Translations under genes and position numbers: made by a program
From: Roseovarius nanhaiticus
Lineage (GTDB): Bacteria > Pseudomonadota > Alphaproteobacteria > Rhodobacterales > Rhodobacteraceae
Length of the DNA stretch: 64,000 bases
Assembly: GCF_900156535.1 (NCBI RefSeq)
Contig: NZ_FTNV01000002.1
Coordinates: forward strand, 496,001-560,000
Direction of reading: 5' to 3'
The notes under the pieces: model-generated
Seen by the model: the letters and a program-made list of their open reading frames with translations, nothing else
The model's database searches: none
Told to the model about the DNA's origin: nothing
Part shown: positions 53,357 to 63,250 of the stretch, piece after piece
How positions within the stretch are numbered: the first letter of the stretch is position 1
Layout: each line of letters starts with the position of its first letter

Positions 53357-53608
53357 TCAGCGTTTGTTGCCGGACGCTTCCATCGCATCAAGGCGTGCTT
53401 TCAGCGCCTCATTTTCTTCACGGGCCTTCTGCGCCATTGCACGCACGGCATCGAACTCCTCGCGGGTCACAAAGTCGCGGTCCGCCAGCCATCGGTCGAT
53501 CATCGACGACATCGCCGTCTCGGCCTCTTGCCGCGCGCCTTGGGCCACGCCCATCGCGTTGGTCATCAACTGAGATATATCGTCCATCACCTTGTTTCGG
53601 GTCTGCAT
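53357..53608 (-). CDS. ubiK: Ubiquinone biosynthesis accessory factor UbiK
   Basis: 83 residues from the ATG at 53608 (MQTRNKVMDDISQLMTNAMGVAQGARQEAET). The sequence has the BMFP/UbiK pattern: N-terminal amphipathic helix and a C-terminal coiled coil with FVTREEFDAVRAMAQKAREENEALKARL. UbiK assists UbiJ-dependent aerobic ubiquinone synthesis. It is divergent from lgt across about 120 bases. Confidence 0.88.
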   Translation of the reverse strand: MQTRNKVMDDISQLMTNAMGVAQGARQEAETAMSSMIDRWLADRDFVTREEFDAVRAMAQKAREENEALKARLDAMEASGNKR

Positions 53609-53731
53609 GTATGCCTCCTGGCTTGGGGCGCCCGTCTTGGCGCGTCCTAGGTAATATGGGCTGAGAAAGGCTTGATCACAAGATGCACGGATACCGTTGA
53701 CTTCCCCCCGCCCGCACGGCCATGTCACGCC

Positions 53732-54622
53732 ATGATAGCCTCATTGCCCTTCCCCGACGTCTCGCCCGAGCTCTTTTCCATCTCGATTTTCGGCATGGAA
53801 TTCGCGCTACGCTGGTATGCACTTGCCTATATCGCAGGCATTCTCATCGGCTGGCGGCTGGTGCTGAATGCAGTGAAGCGGCCCGCACTATGGGGGCCAG
53901 AGGGGCCGGCCATGACCCCCAAACAGGTCGAGGATCTCCTGTTCTGGGCGATCCTCGGCGTTATTCTCGGCGGGCGGCTGGGCTTCGTCCTCTTTTACCA
54001 GCCAGGTTATTATCTGTCGCACCCCGCACAGATCCTGCAGGTCTGGCAGGGGGGCATGTCCTTTCATGGGGGCATGCTGGGCGTCGCGGCGGCCTGTATC
54101 GGATTCTCGCTACGCCACAAGCTTCGCATTCTATCGGTTGGCGATCTGCTGGCTATGGCGGCGCCCATCGGGCTGGCGCTGGGCCGAACGGCGAATTTCA
54201 TCAACGCCGAGCTGTGGGGCCGCCCGACCGATCTGCCTTGGGGCGTGATATTCCCCGGCGGAGCCGCGCAGGATTGCCCCGATGTTGTCGGCCTTTGCGC
54301 GCGCCACCCCTCGCAGCTTTACGAGGCACTGCTTGAGGGCGTGATCCTTGGCGCGGTGCTGATCTGGCTGGCCTACCGGCGCGGCGCGCTCAAGGCGCCG
54401 GGGCGCATCGCGGGCTGGTTCTTTGTCGGCTACGGCGCCGCGCGGTTTGCGGTCGAATTCGTACGCCAGGCGGATGCGCAATTCATGACGCCGGAGAATC
54501 CGCTCGGCCACGCGCTGCAACTTGGCGCCGGTTTGGGCCTGACGATGGGGCAGATCCTGTCATTGCCGATGATCGCAGCGGGACTGATCCTGTTGCTGCG
54601 GGCCAAGCGCATCGCCCCATGA
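53732..54622 (+). CDS. lgt: Phosphatidylglycerol--prolipoprotein diacylglyceryl transferase
   Basis: 296 residues from the ATG at 53732. Seven hydrophobic segments; the family signature [14 protein letters not shown] is complete with the catalytic Arg/Asn, and [11 protein letters not shown] precedes it. Lgt adds diacylglycerol to the lipobox cysteine of prolipoproteins in the inner membrane. The stop overlaps the next gene by 4 bases (ATGA). Confidence 0.95.
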   Translation: MIASLPFPDVSPELFSISIFGMEFALRWYALAYIAGILIGWRLVLNAVKRPALWGPEGPAMTPKQVEDLLFWAILGVILGGRLGFVLFYQPGYYLSHPAQILQVWQGGMSFHGGMLGVAAACIGFSLRHKLRILSVGDLLAMAAPIGLALGRTANFINAELWGRPTDLPWGVIFPGGAAQDCPDVVGLCARHPSQLYEALLEGVILGAVLIWLAYRRGALKAPGRIAGWFFVGYGAARFAVEFVRQADAQFMTPENPLGHALQLGAGLGLTMGQILSLPMIAAGLILLLRAKRIAP

Positions 54623-55683
54623 CGGATCTCGCGCGCCTCTTGATTGCGCAGATCGACGCGGACGGGCCAATGACCCTGGCCGATTACATGACCGCCTGCC
54701 TGATGCATCCCCAGCACGGCTATTACGCCACGCGCGATCCGCTGGGCGCGGCGGGCGATTTCACGACTGCCCCCGAGGTCAGCCAGATGTTCGGCGAGAT
54801 GATCGGCCTCGCCTTGGCGCAGACATGGCTGGACCAGGGCGCACCAACCCCCGTCGCGCTGACCGAGCTGGGGCCGGGGCGTGGGACGCTGATGGCCGAT
54901 ATCCTCCGCGCCACCCGCGCCGTACCGGGATTTCACGGCGCCGTGCAGGTGCATCTGGTCGAGGCGTCGCCAGCCTTGCGCGCGGTGCAGGCGCGCACCC
55001 TGGCGGGGCATGCACCCGAATGGCACGCCAGCGTGGATACGCTGCCGCATCTGCCGAGTCTCATTGTGGCCAACGAGTTCTTTGACGCGCTGCCAATCCG
55101 GCAGGCCCAGAGGGACGGTGATCACTGGCGCGAGCGAATGGTCACGCGCAACGCTGATCGCCTGATCCCGGCGCTGAGCGCGCCCACCCTGCTGCCCATG
55201 CTGACGCACAGGCTGGAGGATACCAAGGACGGAGACGTGGTAGAATTCTGCCCCGCGGGCACGCGCATCGCGGCCACCATTGGCGCACGCATCTCTGAGC
55301 AGGGCGGTGCCGCGCTGATCATCGACTATGGCGATTGGCGCAGCCTTGGGGATACGTTTCAGGCGCTGCGCGCCCACGCGCCCACCGACCCCTTTGAGGC
55401 GCCCGGCGCCGCTGACCTGACCGCACATGTGGATTTCGAGGCGCTCGCCACCGCCGCCGCACCTGCGCAGCATACCCGTCTGACGGCGCAGGGTGTCATG
55501 CTTGAGCGGCTCGGCATCACCCAGCGCGCGCAAAAATTGGCAGCCGCGCTCAGCGGCGAGGCCCGGCGCGCTCATGTCGCCGCACATCGGCGCTTGACCC
55601 ACCCCGAGGAAATGGGGACGCTCTTTAAGGTGATGGCCCTTTATCCCGAAGGTGCCGCACCGCCGCCCGGCCTTCAGGGGTAG
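54619..55683 (+). CDS. MidA-family SAM-dependent methyltransferase (NDUFAF7-like)
   Basis: 354 residues. The MidA/DUF185 pattern is clear: [29 protein letters not shown], the SAM motif [33 protein letters not shown] and ALIIDYGD. The mitochondrial relative NDUFAF7 methylates an Arg of complex I subunit NDUFS2, and the alphaproteobacterial protein may do likewise (inference). Coupled to lgt by ATGA; the pgeF start is 8 bases downstream, so all three are one operon. Confidence 0.92.
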   Translation: MTDLARLLIAQIDADGPMTLADYMTACLMHPQHGYYATRDPLGAAGDFTTAPEVSQMFGEMIGLALAQTWLDQGAPTPVALTELGPGRGTLMADILRATRAVPGFHGAVQVHLVEASPALRAVQARTLAGHAPEWHASVDTLPHLPSLIVANEFFDALPIRQAQRDGDHWRERMVTRNADRLIPALSAPTLLPMLTHRLEDTKDGDVVEFCPAGTRIAATIGARISEQGGAALIIDYGDWRSLGDTFQALRAHAPTDPFEAPGAADLTAHVDFEALATAAAPAQHTRLTAQGVMLERLGITQRAQKLAAALSGEARRAHVAAHRRLTHPEEMGTLFKVMALYPEGAAPPPGLQG

Positions 55684-55690
55684 CCTGAAC

Positions 55691-56446
55691 ATGACACTCG
55701 AGATCCTCACCTCCGACCGGCTTGCGCCGCTCCGCCACGGGTTTTTCACCCGGCGCGGCGGCGCGTCCTCGGGGATCTTCGCGGGGCTGAACTGCGGCCC
55801 GGGCTCTAGCGATCAGGCCGAGATCGTGGCGATCAACCGCGCCCGCGTCGCGGATGCGATGGGCGTCGCGCCGGACCATCTGCAAACGTTGCATCAAGTC
55901 CATTCGCCCGATGTGGTGACGCTGGACGCACCGCTGGACACGCGGCCGCGCGCCGACGCCCTTGTAACCCGGACGCCCGGCCTCGCCATTTCGATCCTGA
56001 CCGCCGATTGCCAGCCGGTACTTTTCGCCGATGCCGAAGCGGGCGTGATCGGCGCGGCCCATGCCGGATGGCGCGGGGCGCTGGATGGCGTGTTGGAGGC
56101 GACGGTGGAGGCCATGGTCGCGCTGGGGGCCGTGCGGGGCGCGATCACGGCCGTAATCGGCCCGTCGATCAGCCAGGAGGCCTACGAAGTCGGCGCCGAT
56201 TTCGTGCAAACCTTTACCGCGGCGCACTCGAACCATGCGCAGTTTTTCGCGCCCGGTGCCGAGGGGCGGATGCAGTTCGACCTACCCGCCTTCGGCCTCG
56301 CACGGCTGCGTGCCGCCGGAATTGGCCATGCGGAATGGACCGGCCATTGCACCTACGGGGACGAAAACCGATTCTACTCCTATCGCCGCGCCACCCATCG
56401 CGGTGAGGCGGATTACGGACGGCTGATTGCGTCCATCCGGCTCTGA
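55691..56446 (+). CDS. pgeF: Peptidoglycan editing factor / purine nucleoside phosphorylase PgeF (YfiH)
   Basis: 251 residues of the DUF152/multicopper-polyphenol-oxidase-like family. Metal-site motifs are present: LHQVHSPDVV, ILTADCQPVLF, GAAHAGWRG and CTYGDENRFYSYRR. The family has been tied both to removal of misincorporated L-Ser from peptidoglycan precursors and to phosphorolysis of purine nucleosides; this sequence does not decide. Last gene of lgt-midA-pgeF. Confidence 0.93.
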   Translation: MTLEILTSDRLAPLRHGFFTRRGGASSGIFAGLNCGPGSSDQAEIVAINRARVADAMGVAPDHLQTLHQVHSPDVVTLDAPLDTRPRADALVTRTPGLAISILTADCQPVLFADAEAGVIGAAHAGWRGALDGVLEATVEAMVALGAVRGAITAVIGPSISQEAYEVGADFVQTFTAAHSNHAQFFAPGAEGRMQFDLPAFGLARLRAAGIGHAEWTGHCTYGDENRFYSYRRATHRGEADYGRLIASIRL

Positions 56447-56735
56447 AGCAAGGCACGCCCAAGGCGTCCATGTGGCGCTGCTGCCCTGAATTTGCCCAGA
56501 TCGGCATGCCTTCCGCGCAAGGGCTGCTCGGCGACATCGCTCAAAATCATAGTATTTACCCTGTTTGGCGCGCCCGGCACGTCGGGTTCGGGTCATTCGG
56601 CTGCATCGGCGGCGCCCCAAGGCCCGGCCTCGGTAAATGTCACGAAGCAGCCCAAGACTGGCCGCAAACCGCTGACATATTATCCAAGACAGCAACCAAA
56701 CAGACCTGCTTGGCGGGCAGATGAGGAGTTTTGAG

Positions 56736-56897
56736 ATGAGCAGCACGAAGAAACCGCAAAAGCGTTGGATGGCCTCGGTTTTGAAGACCGCAGCAGGCGA
56801 CATGCCGTCCCTGCCGTTCCAGCGCGGCCAGCGCAAGACGGTGGCACAGCGCGGCCTGACCGCACGCCCACAGTCCCGCGCCCTGCGCAGCGCCTGA
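56736..56897 (+). CDS. Small basic protein (53 aa)
   Basis: ATG at 56736 with AGGAG at 56724-56728. The 53-residue product (MSSTKKPQKRWMASVLKTAAG...LTARPQSRALRSA) is strongly basic, with 13 or so Lys/Arg. No family recognised, but similar short basic proteins are common in Rhodobacteraceae. It lies 47 bases upstream of a Hint-domain gene and may share its transcript. Confidence 0.55.
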   Translation: MSSTKKPQKRWMASVLKTAAGDMPSLPFQRGQRKTVAQRGLTARPQSRALRSA

Positions 56898-56944
56898 TCA
56901 AAGGCGCGATCCCCTCACCCAATAGCCGGAAAGTCGCACAAAGC

Positions 56945-57760
56945 ATGGTCTACACCCCCTCCGCATCCGGTCTGACACGCGATCTGCGCGCCGAACTGGG
57001 CGAGACGGGCGACATGCGCCGCGGCAGCGGCCTGCGTGATCCGGAGAGGCACCTTGCGGGCCGCCCCGCGCCGCAACGCCAAGCCGAGCTGCGGTATCTG
57101 CGTGCAGATGCCAGCATCGTCACCCGGCAACATGCCGTGCCCATGCATCCGGTATTCGACGCCGCATTTTCCGCCTTTGCGCGCGGCACGCTCATTGCCA
57201 CCACGCGCGGCCCCGTGGCGGTCGAAGATCTGGATCCCGGCGACAAAGTGGTCACGAACGAGCGTGGTCCCTCGCCCGTCCTGTGGATTGGGCGCATGAC
57301 ATGGGGAGGTCAGCACGATGACGCCTTTCAGACGCAAAGTGGCCCGCGCCTGACGCGGATCCGAACCGGCGCGCTCGGCCTAGGTCGCCCGCTCGCCGAT
57401 GTGCTGACCGGCCCCGGTGCCCGACTCCTGCATCGCAATGAAGGACGCCCCGGCGAGGGCGGCACCGGCCGCATGCTGCGCCCGATCCACGACATGATTG
57501 ACGGCACCCATGTCATCTCCCTCAGCCCGCCGGGCGAGGTGGAGTTGTATCATGTCGGTTTGCGGCGCCACGCCACGATCACTGCGGCTGGCCTCGATTT
57601 CGAGACGTATCACCCCGGTCCCGGATTCGAGACACAGATGACGCTCCAACAGCTTGCGCTCTTCATGCAACTCTTTCCGCATACGATGCGGCCGGCTGAT
57701 TTCGGCAGCCTCGTGCATCCACGCGCGCCGCTAGGCGATGGGGGCCGCGCCGTAGCCTGA
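56945..57760 (+). CDS. Hint-domain (Hedgehog/intein-like) protein
   Basis: 271 residues from the ATG at 56945. A Hint_2-type domain begins near residue 75: FARGTLIATTRGPVAVEDLDPGDKVVTNERGPSPVLWIG, which matches the N-terminal intein blocks A-B of Rhodobacteraceae Hint_2 proteins; the usual block-A Cys is replaced by the sequence FARGT. Further segments LTGPGARLLHRNEG and MIDGTHVISLSPPGEVELYHVGLRRH follow the family. Splicing is not expected; the function is unknown. Not obviously exported. Confidence 0.75.
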   Translation: MVYTPSASGLTRDLRAELGETGDMRRGSGLRDPERHLAGRPAPQRQAELRYLRADASIVTRQHAVPMHPVFDAAFSAFARGTLIATTRGPVAVEDLDPGDKVVTNERGPSPVLWIGRMTWGGQHDDAFQTQSGPRLTRIRTGALGLGRPLADVLTGPGARLLHRNEGRPGEGGTGRMLRPIHDMIDGTHVISLSPPGEVELYHVGLRRHATITAAGLDFETYHPGPGFETQMTLQQLALFMQLFPHTMRPADFGSLVHPRAPLGDGGRAVA

Positions 57761-57767
57761 CGCGGCT

Positions 57768-58268
57768 TCAGGCCTCGCGGGCCAGCCGCGCTTCCAGAAT
57801 GTCGAAGGGCACGCCTGGCTCGTCCTTGGCGCCGCGAATGACCAGCGCCGTCTTGACGCTGGCCACGTTGCTGGCCGCCGTCAGCTCCTCGGTCAGGAAA
57901 CGCTGAAACGTGCTCAGATCCGGCGCCACGCATTTCAGGATGAAATCAACCTCGCCATTCAGCATGTGGCACTCGCGCACCAGCGGCCAGTCGCGGCAGC
58001 GCGCCTCGAAGGCGCTCAGATCCGCCTCGGCCTGGCTTTGGAGGCCCACATTGGCGAACACCTGCACCTCGAAGCCCAATTCACGCGCATCCACATCGGC
58101 ATGATAGCCGCGAATATAGCCCGCCTCTTCCAATGTGCGGACCCGGCGCAGGCAGGGCGGGGCGGAAATCCCGACGCGCTTGGCCAGCTCCACATTGGTC
58201 ATGCGGCCATCGGCCTGAAGCTCGGCCAAAATCTTGCGGTCGATCGGGTCCAGACGGGTCGTGGCCAT
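57768..58268 (-). CDS. Lrp/AsnC-family transcriptional regulator
   Basis: 166 residues from the ATG at 58268. N-terminal HTH (LDPIDRKILAELQADGRMTNVELAKRVGISAPPCLRRVRTLEEAGYI) and C-terminal RAM ligand domain (about 75-150) with VRECHMLNGEVDFILKCVAPD. Divergent from trxB across about 200 bases. Ligand probably an amino acid; a link to trxB control is possible but not shown. Confidence 0.93.
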   Translation of the reverse strand: MATTRLDPIDRKILAELQADGRMTNVELAKRVGISAPPCLRRVRTLEEAGYIRGYHADVDARELGFEVQVFANVGLQSQAEADLSAFEARCRDWPLVRECHMLNGEVDFILKCVAPDLSTFQRFLTEELTAASNVASVKTALVIRGAKDEPGVPFDILEARLAREA

Positions 58269-58472
58269 ACTGCCTCTGCTCTCTTTCAATTTCGCGATTG
58301 TTATATCAGCCGCGCCGGTTTGCGCAACAATCTTTCGCAGGTGCGCAAGATCGTTGCGTGTCTTATCGCAAGGCAGCGGGGGGATACAAGCGCCGCGCAT
58401 CGAGGGGTTTCACCGCGCGCCGCCGGGGTCTATATGACGTTCAAATCCTTGAACACCCGAAAGGCGACGCAA

Positions 58473-59468
58473 ATGGCCAGCACGGAAAAGACCACGAAAA
58501 AGACCAAGGTTCTGATCATCGGCTCGGGCCCCGCGGGCTACACCGCCGCGGTCTATGCCAGCCGCGCCATGCTGGAGCCCGTTCTGGTCCAAGGCATCGA
58601 GCCGGGTGGCCAGCTGACCACCACCACCGAGGTCGAGAACTGGCCCGGCGATACCGAGGTGCAGGGCCCCGATCTGATGGTGCGCATGGAGGCCCATGCC
58701 AAGGCGATGGGCTGCGAGATCATCGGCGACATCATCAGCAGCATCGACTTTTCCAAGCGTCCCTATGTCTGCCAGTCCGACAGCGGCACGGAATACGTGG
58801 CCGACGCGATCATCCTGTGCACCGGCGCGCGCGCCAAATGGCTGGGCCTGCCCAGCGAGGAAAAGTTCAAGGGTTTCGGCGTGTCGGCCTGCGCCACCTG
58901 CGACGGGTTTTTTTATCGCGGTCAGGAGATCGTCGTGGTCGGCGGCGGCAATACGGCAGTCGAAGAGGCGCTCTTCCTGACCAACTTCGCCTCCAAAGTC
59001 ACACTGATCCACCGCCGCGATGAATTGCGCGCCGAGCGGATCCTGGTTGACCGTCTCGAGAAGAATCCCAAGATCCATCCTCTGTGGTTCCACGAGTTGG
59101 ATGAGGTCTATGGCACTGAAAACCCACTGGGCGTCGAGGGCGTAAAAGCCCGCCACACCCAGACCGGTGAGATCACCGATATTCCCGCCAAGGGCGTCTT
59201 CATCGCCATCGGCCACGCACCCGCGAACGAATTGGTCAAGGATGTGCTCGAGACGCATATGGGCGGCTATGTCGTGACCAAGCCCGACAGCACCGAAACC
59301 TCCCTGCCCGGCGTCTTTGCGGCGGGCGATCTGACCGATCACAAGTATCGCCAGGCCGTGACCAGCGCCGGAATGGGCTGCATGGCAGCCCTTGAGGCCG
59401 AGCGCTGGCTGGCCGAGCACGGAATGGCCGAAAATGCGGATGCCGTGAACACGGAAGCCGCGGAATGA
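58473..59468 (+). CDS. trxB: Thioredoxin-disulfide reductase
   Basis: 331 residues from the ATG at 58473. FAD-binding GSGPAGYTAAVYASRA, the redox-active C140-A-T-C143 in SACATCDGFFYRG, NADPH motif VVGGGNTAVEEALFL and FAAGDLTDHKYRQ are all intact. It reduces thioredoxin with NADPH. The stop overlaps the next gene by 4 bases (ATGA). Confidence 0.95.
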   Translation: MASTEKTTKKTKVLIIGSGPAGYTAAVYASRAMLEPVLVQGIEPGGQLTTTTEVENWPGDTEVQGPDLMVRMEAHAKAMGCEIIGDIISSIDFSKRPYVCQSDSGTEYVADAIILCTGARAKWLGLPSEEKFKGFGVSACATCDGFFYRGQEIVVVGGGNTAVEEALFLTNFASKVTLIHRRDELRAERILVDRLEKNPKIHPLWFHELDEVYGTENPLGVEGVKARHTQTGEITDIPAKGVFIAIGHAPANELVKDVLETHMGGYVVTKPDSTETSLPGVFAAGDLTDHKYRQAVTSAGMGCMAALEAERWLAEHGMAENADAVNTEAAE

Positions 59469-59791
59469 GCCATGACTTCGCGGCCCAAAAAGCCGAGACA
59501 TACGCCGTCTGGGACGAGATCGCCGAGGCGGCTGATCTGCCCGATGTGGCTGACATCGACTATGCGTTTGTCCCCGTTGAGGGTGCGGATTGGGACGGCG
59601 CCGAGGCGGCGCTGAGCGAGGCCGGGTTCGAGACTGCCCGCCTCGATGACGAGGATGGCCGCCCGTATCTGGCCGCCCGCCTGCCCGATCAGCCCGCGAC
59701 CGCCATGGCCGTCTGGCTGGGCGAGGAAGCGTCGACCCGCATGCTCCTGCCGCTCGGGTTTCAGCCCGACGGCTGGGGATTCGAAGGATGA
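59465..59791 (+). CDS. Small protein of RraB/DUF1260-like type
   Basis: 108 residues, coupled to trxB and to the following MBL gene by 4-base overlaps. The sequence (DYAFVPVEGADWDGAEAALSEAGFETARLD...) resembles ribonuclease E inhibitor RraB-like proteins, acidic with a beta-alpha-beta layout, but I am not certain. The very tight gene packing suggests that it works with trxB or the hydrolase. Confidence 0.5.
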   Translation: MSHDFAAQKAETYAVWDEIAEAADLPDVADIDYAFVPVEGADWDGAEAALSEAGFETARLDDEDGRPYLAARLPDQPATAMAVWLGEEASTRMLLPLGFQPDGWGFEG

Positions 59792-60588
59792 GCGCGCAGG
59801 ACTGGTACAAGCTGCAAGAGATCGCGCCCGGCATCACCGCCATCGGCGAGCCGCGTTATCACCAGCAGAACTGGAGCTATCTGATCTGCGGCAGCGATGC
59901 CGCGCTTCTCTTCGATACCGGCTCCTACTACGGCGACATGGCGCCGGTCGTGGCAAGCCTCACCGATCTGCCGCTGTCCGTGCTGCCCTCGCATATGCAT
60001 TATGACCATCTGGGCAATATCACGGCCTTCGAGCGCATCGTTCTGCCCGATCTGCCGGTGCTGCGCGCCTGCGAAGCGGATGGGCGCGTCACACCCTCGG
60101 ACACCCTCTTTCTTGGCGACCGCGAGGACCGCACACCGCCCAGCTTTGGCGTCGCGGACTGGCTGGCGCCGGGCAGCATGATCGACCTTGGCAGACGGCA
60201 GCTGCAACTGATCCATACGCCCGGTCATTCGCCCGACAGCGTGTCGCTTTGGGACGCGGAGGCGGGTATCCTCTTTGCCGCCGACTACCTCTATGACGGC
60301 GCGCTTTATGCGCAGGTTCCGGGCGCATCGCTGCGCGGCTACCTGGAAACGGCGGGCCAGCTCGGCACTCTTTTGCCCGCGGATGCGCGCATCCTGGGCG
60401 CCCATGGCGACGCCAAGGACGAGACCAGCGCAACGGCGCCCACGCTCGACACCAGCGTTCTGGGCCGCCTGATGATCTGCCTGTCAGACCTGATGATGAG
60501 CCCTGCACCCGCCGAGGGCGAGACGCTGCGCGCCAACGTTCAGCCCGGCGTCGATATTCTGGTCAATTCGGACGCCCATGGGCGCTAG
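59788..60588 (+). CDS. Metallo-beta-lactamase-fold hydrolase
   Basis: 266 residues with the metal motif SHMHYDHLGN (H-x-H-x-D-H), a further His in LIHTPGHSPDS, Asp in LFAADYLYDG and a final His in ILGAHGDAKD. The set matches MBL hydrolases of the glyoxalase II-like branch. Substrate unknown. It is the third gene of the trxB run; there is a 175-base gap to sat/cysC. Confidence 0.88.
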   Translation: MSAQDWYKLQEIAPGITAIGEPRYHQQNWSYLICGSDAALLFDTGSYYGDMAPVVASLTDLPLSVLPSHMHYDHLGNITAFERIVLPDLPVLRACEADGRVTPSDTLFLGDREDRTPPSFGVADWLAPGSMIDLGRRQLQLIHTPGHSPDSVSLWDAEAGILFAADYLYDGALYAQVPGASLRGYLETAGQLGTLLPADARILGAHGDAKDETSATAPTLDTSVLGRLMICLSDLMMSPAPAEGETLRANVQPGVDILVNSDAHGR

Positions 60589-60763
60589 CACCCGAACGGA
60601 TGCGTCCCCCGGGCGCCAGTTTGCGAAAAATCGGTCCTTATCCGCGCAAAACCCGCCTCTTTGCTAGACTTTCGCCACATTGGCGGGCTAATCCGCGCTC
60701 AAACGGCCATCCAAGCGCCGTGACCAGACAGCATTTCGGCAGGCAATTTTCGAAAGTGATCCC

Positions 60764-62479
60764 ATGACGAACCTGAGCAACCTCACCCCCATCCCCGAAC
60801 TCTATGTCAGTCACGAGAGCGCGCAAAAGCTGAAGGTGGAGGCCGCCAATCTGGTCAGCCACGACCTGACGCCGCGCCAGATCTGCGATCTGGAGCTTTT
60901 GATGAATGGTGGCTTCAACCCGCTCAAGGGGTTTCTGAGCGAAGAAGATTACGACGGCGTCGTCGAGAACATGCGCCTCGCCTCAGGCGCGCTCTGGCCC
61001 ATGCCGATCACGCTGGACGTCAGCGAGAAATTCGCCGAGGCGCTGGAACTCGGCCAGGATATAGCCCTGCGCGATCAGGAGGGCGTGATCCTCGCCACGA
61101 TGACGGTCACCGACCGCTGGACCCCGAACAAATCGCGCGAGGCCGAAAAGGTCTTTGGTGCCGATGACAGCGCGCATCCCGCCGTCAATTATCTGCACAA
61201 CACCGCCGGCGCCGTCTATCTGGGCGGGCCGATCACCGGCATCCAGCAGCCGGTGCATTACGATTTCCGCGCCCGCCGCGACACTCCGAACGAGCTGCGC
61301 GCCTATTTCCGCAAAGTCGGCTGGCGCAAGGTCGTCGCGTTCCAGACGCGCAATCCGCTGCACCGCGCGCATCAGGAACTGACCTTCCGCGCCGCCAAAG
61401 AGGCGCAGGCGAACCTTCTGATCCATCCCGTCGTCGGCATGACCAAACCCGGCGACGTCGATCACTTCACCCGCGTGCGATGCTATGAGGCGGTTCTGGA
61501 CAAATACCCCGGCTCGACCACGGCGATGTCGCTGCTGAACCTCGCCATGCGCATGGCCGGCCCGCGCGAGGCGGTCTGGCACGGGCTCATCCGCGCCAAT
61601 CACGGCTGCACGCATTTCATCGTCGGCCGCGACCACGCCGGCCCCGGCAAGAATTCGGCAGGCGAGGATTTCTACGGACCTTACGACGCGCAGGACCTTT
61701 TCCGCGAACATCAAAGCGAGATCGGCGTCGAAATGGTCGACTTCAAGCATATGGTCTATGTGCAGGAACGCGCCCAATACGAACCGATGGACGAGATCGA
61801 GGACAAGGACAACGTCACGATCCTCAACATCTCGGGCACCGAGCTGCGCCGCCGCCTGCAGGAAGGGCTGGAAATCCCCGACTGGTTCAGCTTCCCCGAA
61901 GTTGTGAACGAGCTGCGCCGCACCCGCCCACCGCGGGCCAACCAGGGCTTCACCGTCTTCTTCACCGGTTTTTCAGGCAGCGGCAAATCCACCATCGCCA
62001 ACGCGCTGATGGTCAAGCTGATGGAGATGGGCGGCCGCCCCGTGACGCTGCTCGACGGCGATATCGTGCGGAAAAACCTTTCCTCCGAGCTGGGCTTTTC
62101 CAAGGAGCACCGCGATCTGAACATCCGCCGCATCGGCTATGTCGCGTCCGAGATCACGAAAAACGGCGGCATCGCCATCTGCGCGCCCATTGCGCCCTAT
62201 GCCACGACGCGCCGCGCCGTCCGCGAGGATGTCGAGCAGTTCGGCGCCTTCGTCGAGGTCCACGTCGCGACCTCGCTGGAGGAATGCGAGCGCCGCGACC
62301 GCAAGGGCCTCTACAAGCTGGCGCGCGAGGGCAAGATCAAGGAATTCACCGGCATCTCCGACCCTTACGACGTGCCTGAAAACCCCGAGCTAAGCGTCGA
62401 GACCGAGAATGTCGATGTCGACAACTGCGCGCATCAGGTCATCCTGAAACTGGAGCAGATGGGGCTGATCGCCGGGTGA
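60764..62479 (+). CDS. sat/cysC: Bifunctional sulfate adenylyltransferase / adenylylsulfate kinase
   Basis: 571 residues. The N-terminal ATP sulfurylase (about 1-390) shows VAFQTRNPLHRAHQEL (near 192-205) and GRDHAGPG; the C-terminal APS kinase (about 395-571) shows the P-loop GFSGSGKST (near 402-409), DGDIVRKNLSSELGFSKEHRDLN and KGLYKLAREGKIKEFTGI. It makes APS and PAPS from sulfate for assimilation. Fusion of a monomeric Sat with CysC, rather than CysDN, is typical here. A terminator follows the stop. Confidence 0.95.
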   Translation: MTNLSNLTPIPELYVSHESAQKLKVEAANLVSHDLTPRQICDLELLMNGGFNPLKGFLSEEDYDGVVENMRLASGALWPMPITLDVSEKFAEALELGQDIALRDQEGVILATMTVTDRWTPNKSREAEKVFGADDSAHPAVNYLHNTAGAVYLGGPITGIQQPVHYDFRARRDTPNELRAYFRKVGWRKVVAFQTRNPLHRAHQELTFRAAKEAQANLLIHPVVGMTKPGDVDHFTRVRCYEAVLDKYPGSTTAMSLLNLAMRMAGPREAVWHGLIRANHGCTHFIVGRDHAGPGKNSAGEDFYGPYDAQDLFREHQSEIGVEMVDFKHMVYVQERAQYEPMDEIEDKDNVTILNISGTELRRRLQEGLEIPDWFSFPEVVNELRRTRPPRANQGFTVFFTGFSGSGKSTIANALMVKLMEMGGRPVTLLDGDIVRKNLSSELGFSKEHRDLNIRRIGYVASEITKNGGIAICAPIAPYATTRRAVREDVEQFGAFVEVHVATSLEECERRDRKGLYKLAREGKIKEFTGISDPYDVPENPELSVETENVDVDNCAHQVILKLEQMGLIAG

Positions 62480-62488
62480 TGATTGCGA

Positions 62489-62515
62489 AGGGCCGCGTTC
62501 GAGGATGCGGCCCTT
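62489..62515 (+). terminator. Hairpin terminator of sat/cysC
   Basis: AAGGGCCGC - GTTCGAGGAT region - GCGGCCCTT, a 9-base perfect stem about ten bases after the stop. The T-tract is weak (TTGTCAT). Confidence 0.65.
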
Positions 62516-62614
62516 GTCATGCGGGTGGCAGTTTTGCGGGACAAACTACCTGCATTAGAAACCAGATCATCGATACCGACTGACGTGTATTCGACGTCGT
62601 CTTCAAGGTATGGA

Positions 62615-63061
62615 TCATTCAGGTATCAACGGCCAACCCACACTGAGGATCGGGTCAACTCTTGTAAAATCGATCTCTTCGACCCTGATATATTGGACGC
62701 CTTCTGCTTTTAGCAAATCGGCAACACCATGCTTGCCCTTCAATGCCGCACTGTGCGTCCTCTCGATATGTTTCAACAGAAATAGCTTGGTATCGTGATT
62801 ATACGTTTTACTATTTTTGATACTCTCGGCGATTTCTTCTACGACATTTTCTGCCCTATCGAATTGGCCCAGACTTAACCTCACTTTAGCTAATTCCAAC
62901 GCCCAATATGGCGGCATCATACCTTTATGCTTATCAGAGATTCTCTTGAGGGCTTTTAAAGCTGTATGGAAATCCTCTTGCTTAACAGCCTGATAGTAGA
63001 TGCGCTGCCAGTATGCATAAACCGGTGATTTGATTTTCGCGAGTTGAAGTCTCAAATCCAT
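62615..63061 (-). CDS. AT-rich TPR-like helical protein of unknown function
   Basis: 148 residues, largely helical: YYQAVKQEDFHTALKALKRIS and PYWALELAKVRLSLGQFDRAENVVEEIAE look like two TPR-type helix pairs, followed by a charged tail. GC in three counted 60-base lines is 40-47 percent against well over 60 percent for the neighbours, and Lys/Asn/Ile codons are frequent, so it appears horizontally acquired. No family can be named. It lies alone between sat/cysC and a surface-glycan-type glycosyltransferase. Confidence 0.6.
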   Translation of the reverse strand: MDLRLQLAKIKSPVYAYWQRIYYQAVKQEDFHTALKALKRISDKHKGMMPPYWALELAKVRLSLGQFDRAENVVEEIAESIKNSKTYNHDTKLFLLKHIERTHSAALKGKHGVADLLKAEGVQYIRVEEIDFTRVDPILSVGWPLIPE

Positions 63062-63250
63062 AGACCGATTTTCACCAAGTTGAAGTATACCTTATGTGCG
63101 GCATCGGCTCACTAAATCTTCCGTGAGCTAGGAAGAGTAACAGTCGGTGCTTCATGCATGTTGCTCTCAATTTTGTGCAGGGGCAATGCTAATATGGCGA
63201 TCGGACCATCCAAGACATCCCTCACGGTAGGTCAGGGCTCGAAGCTGCCA

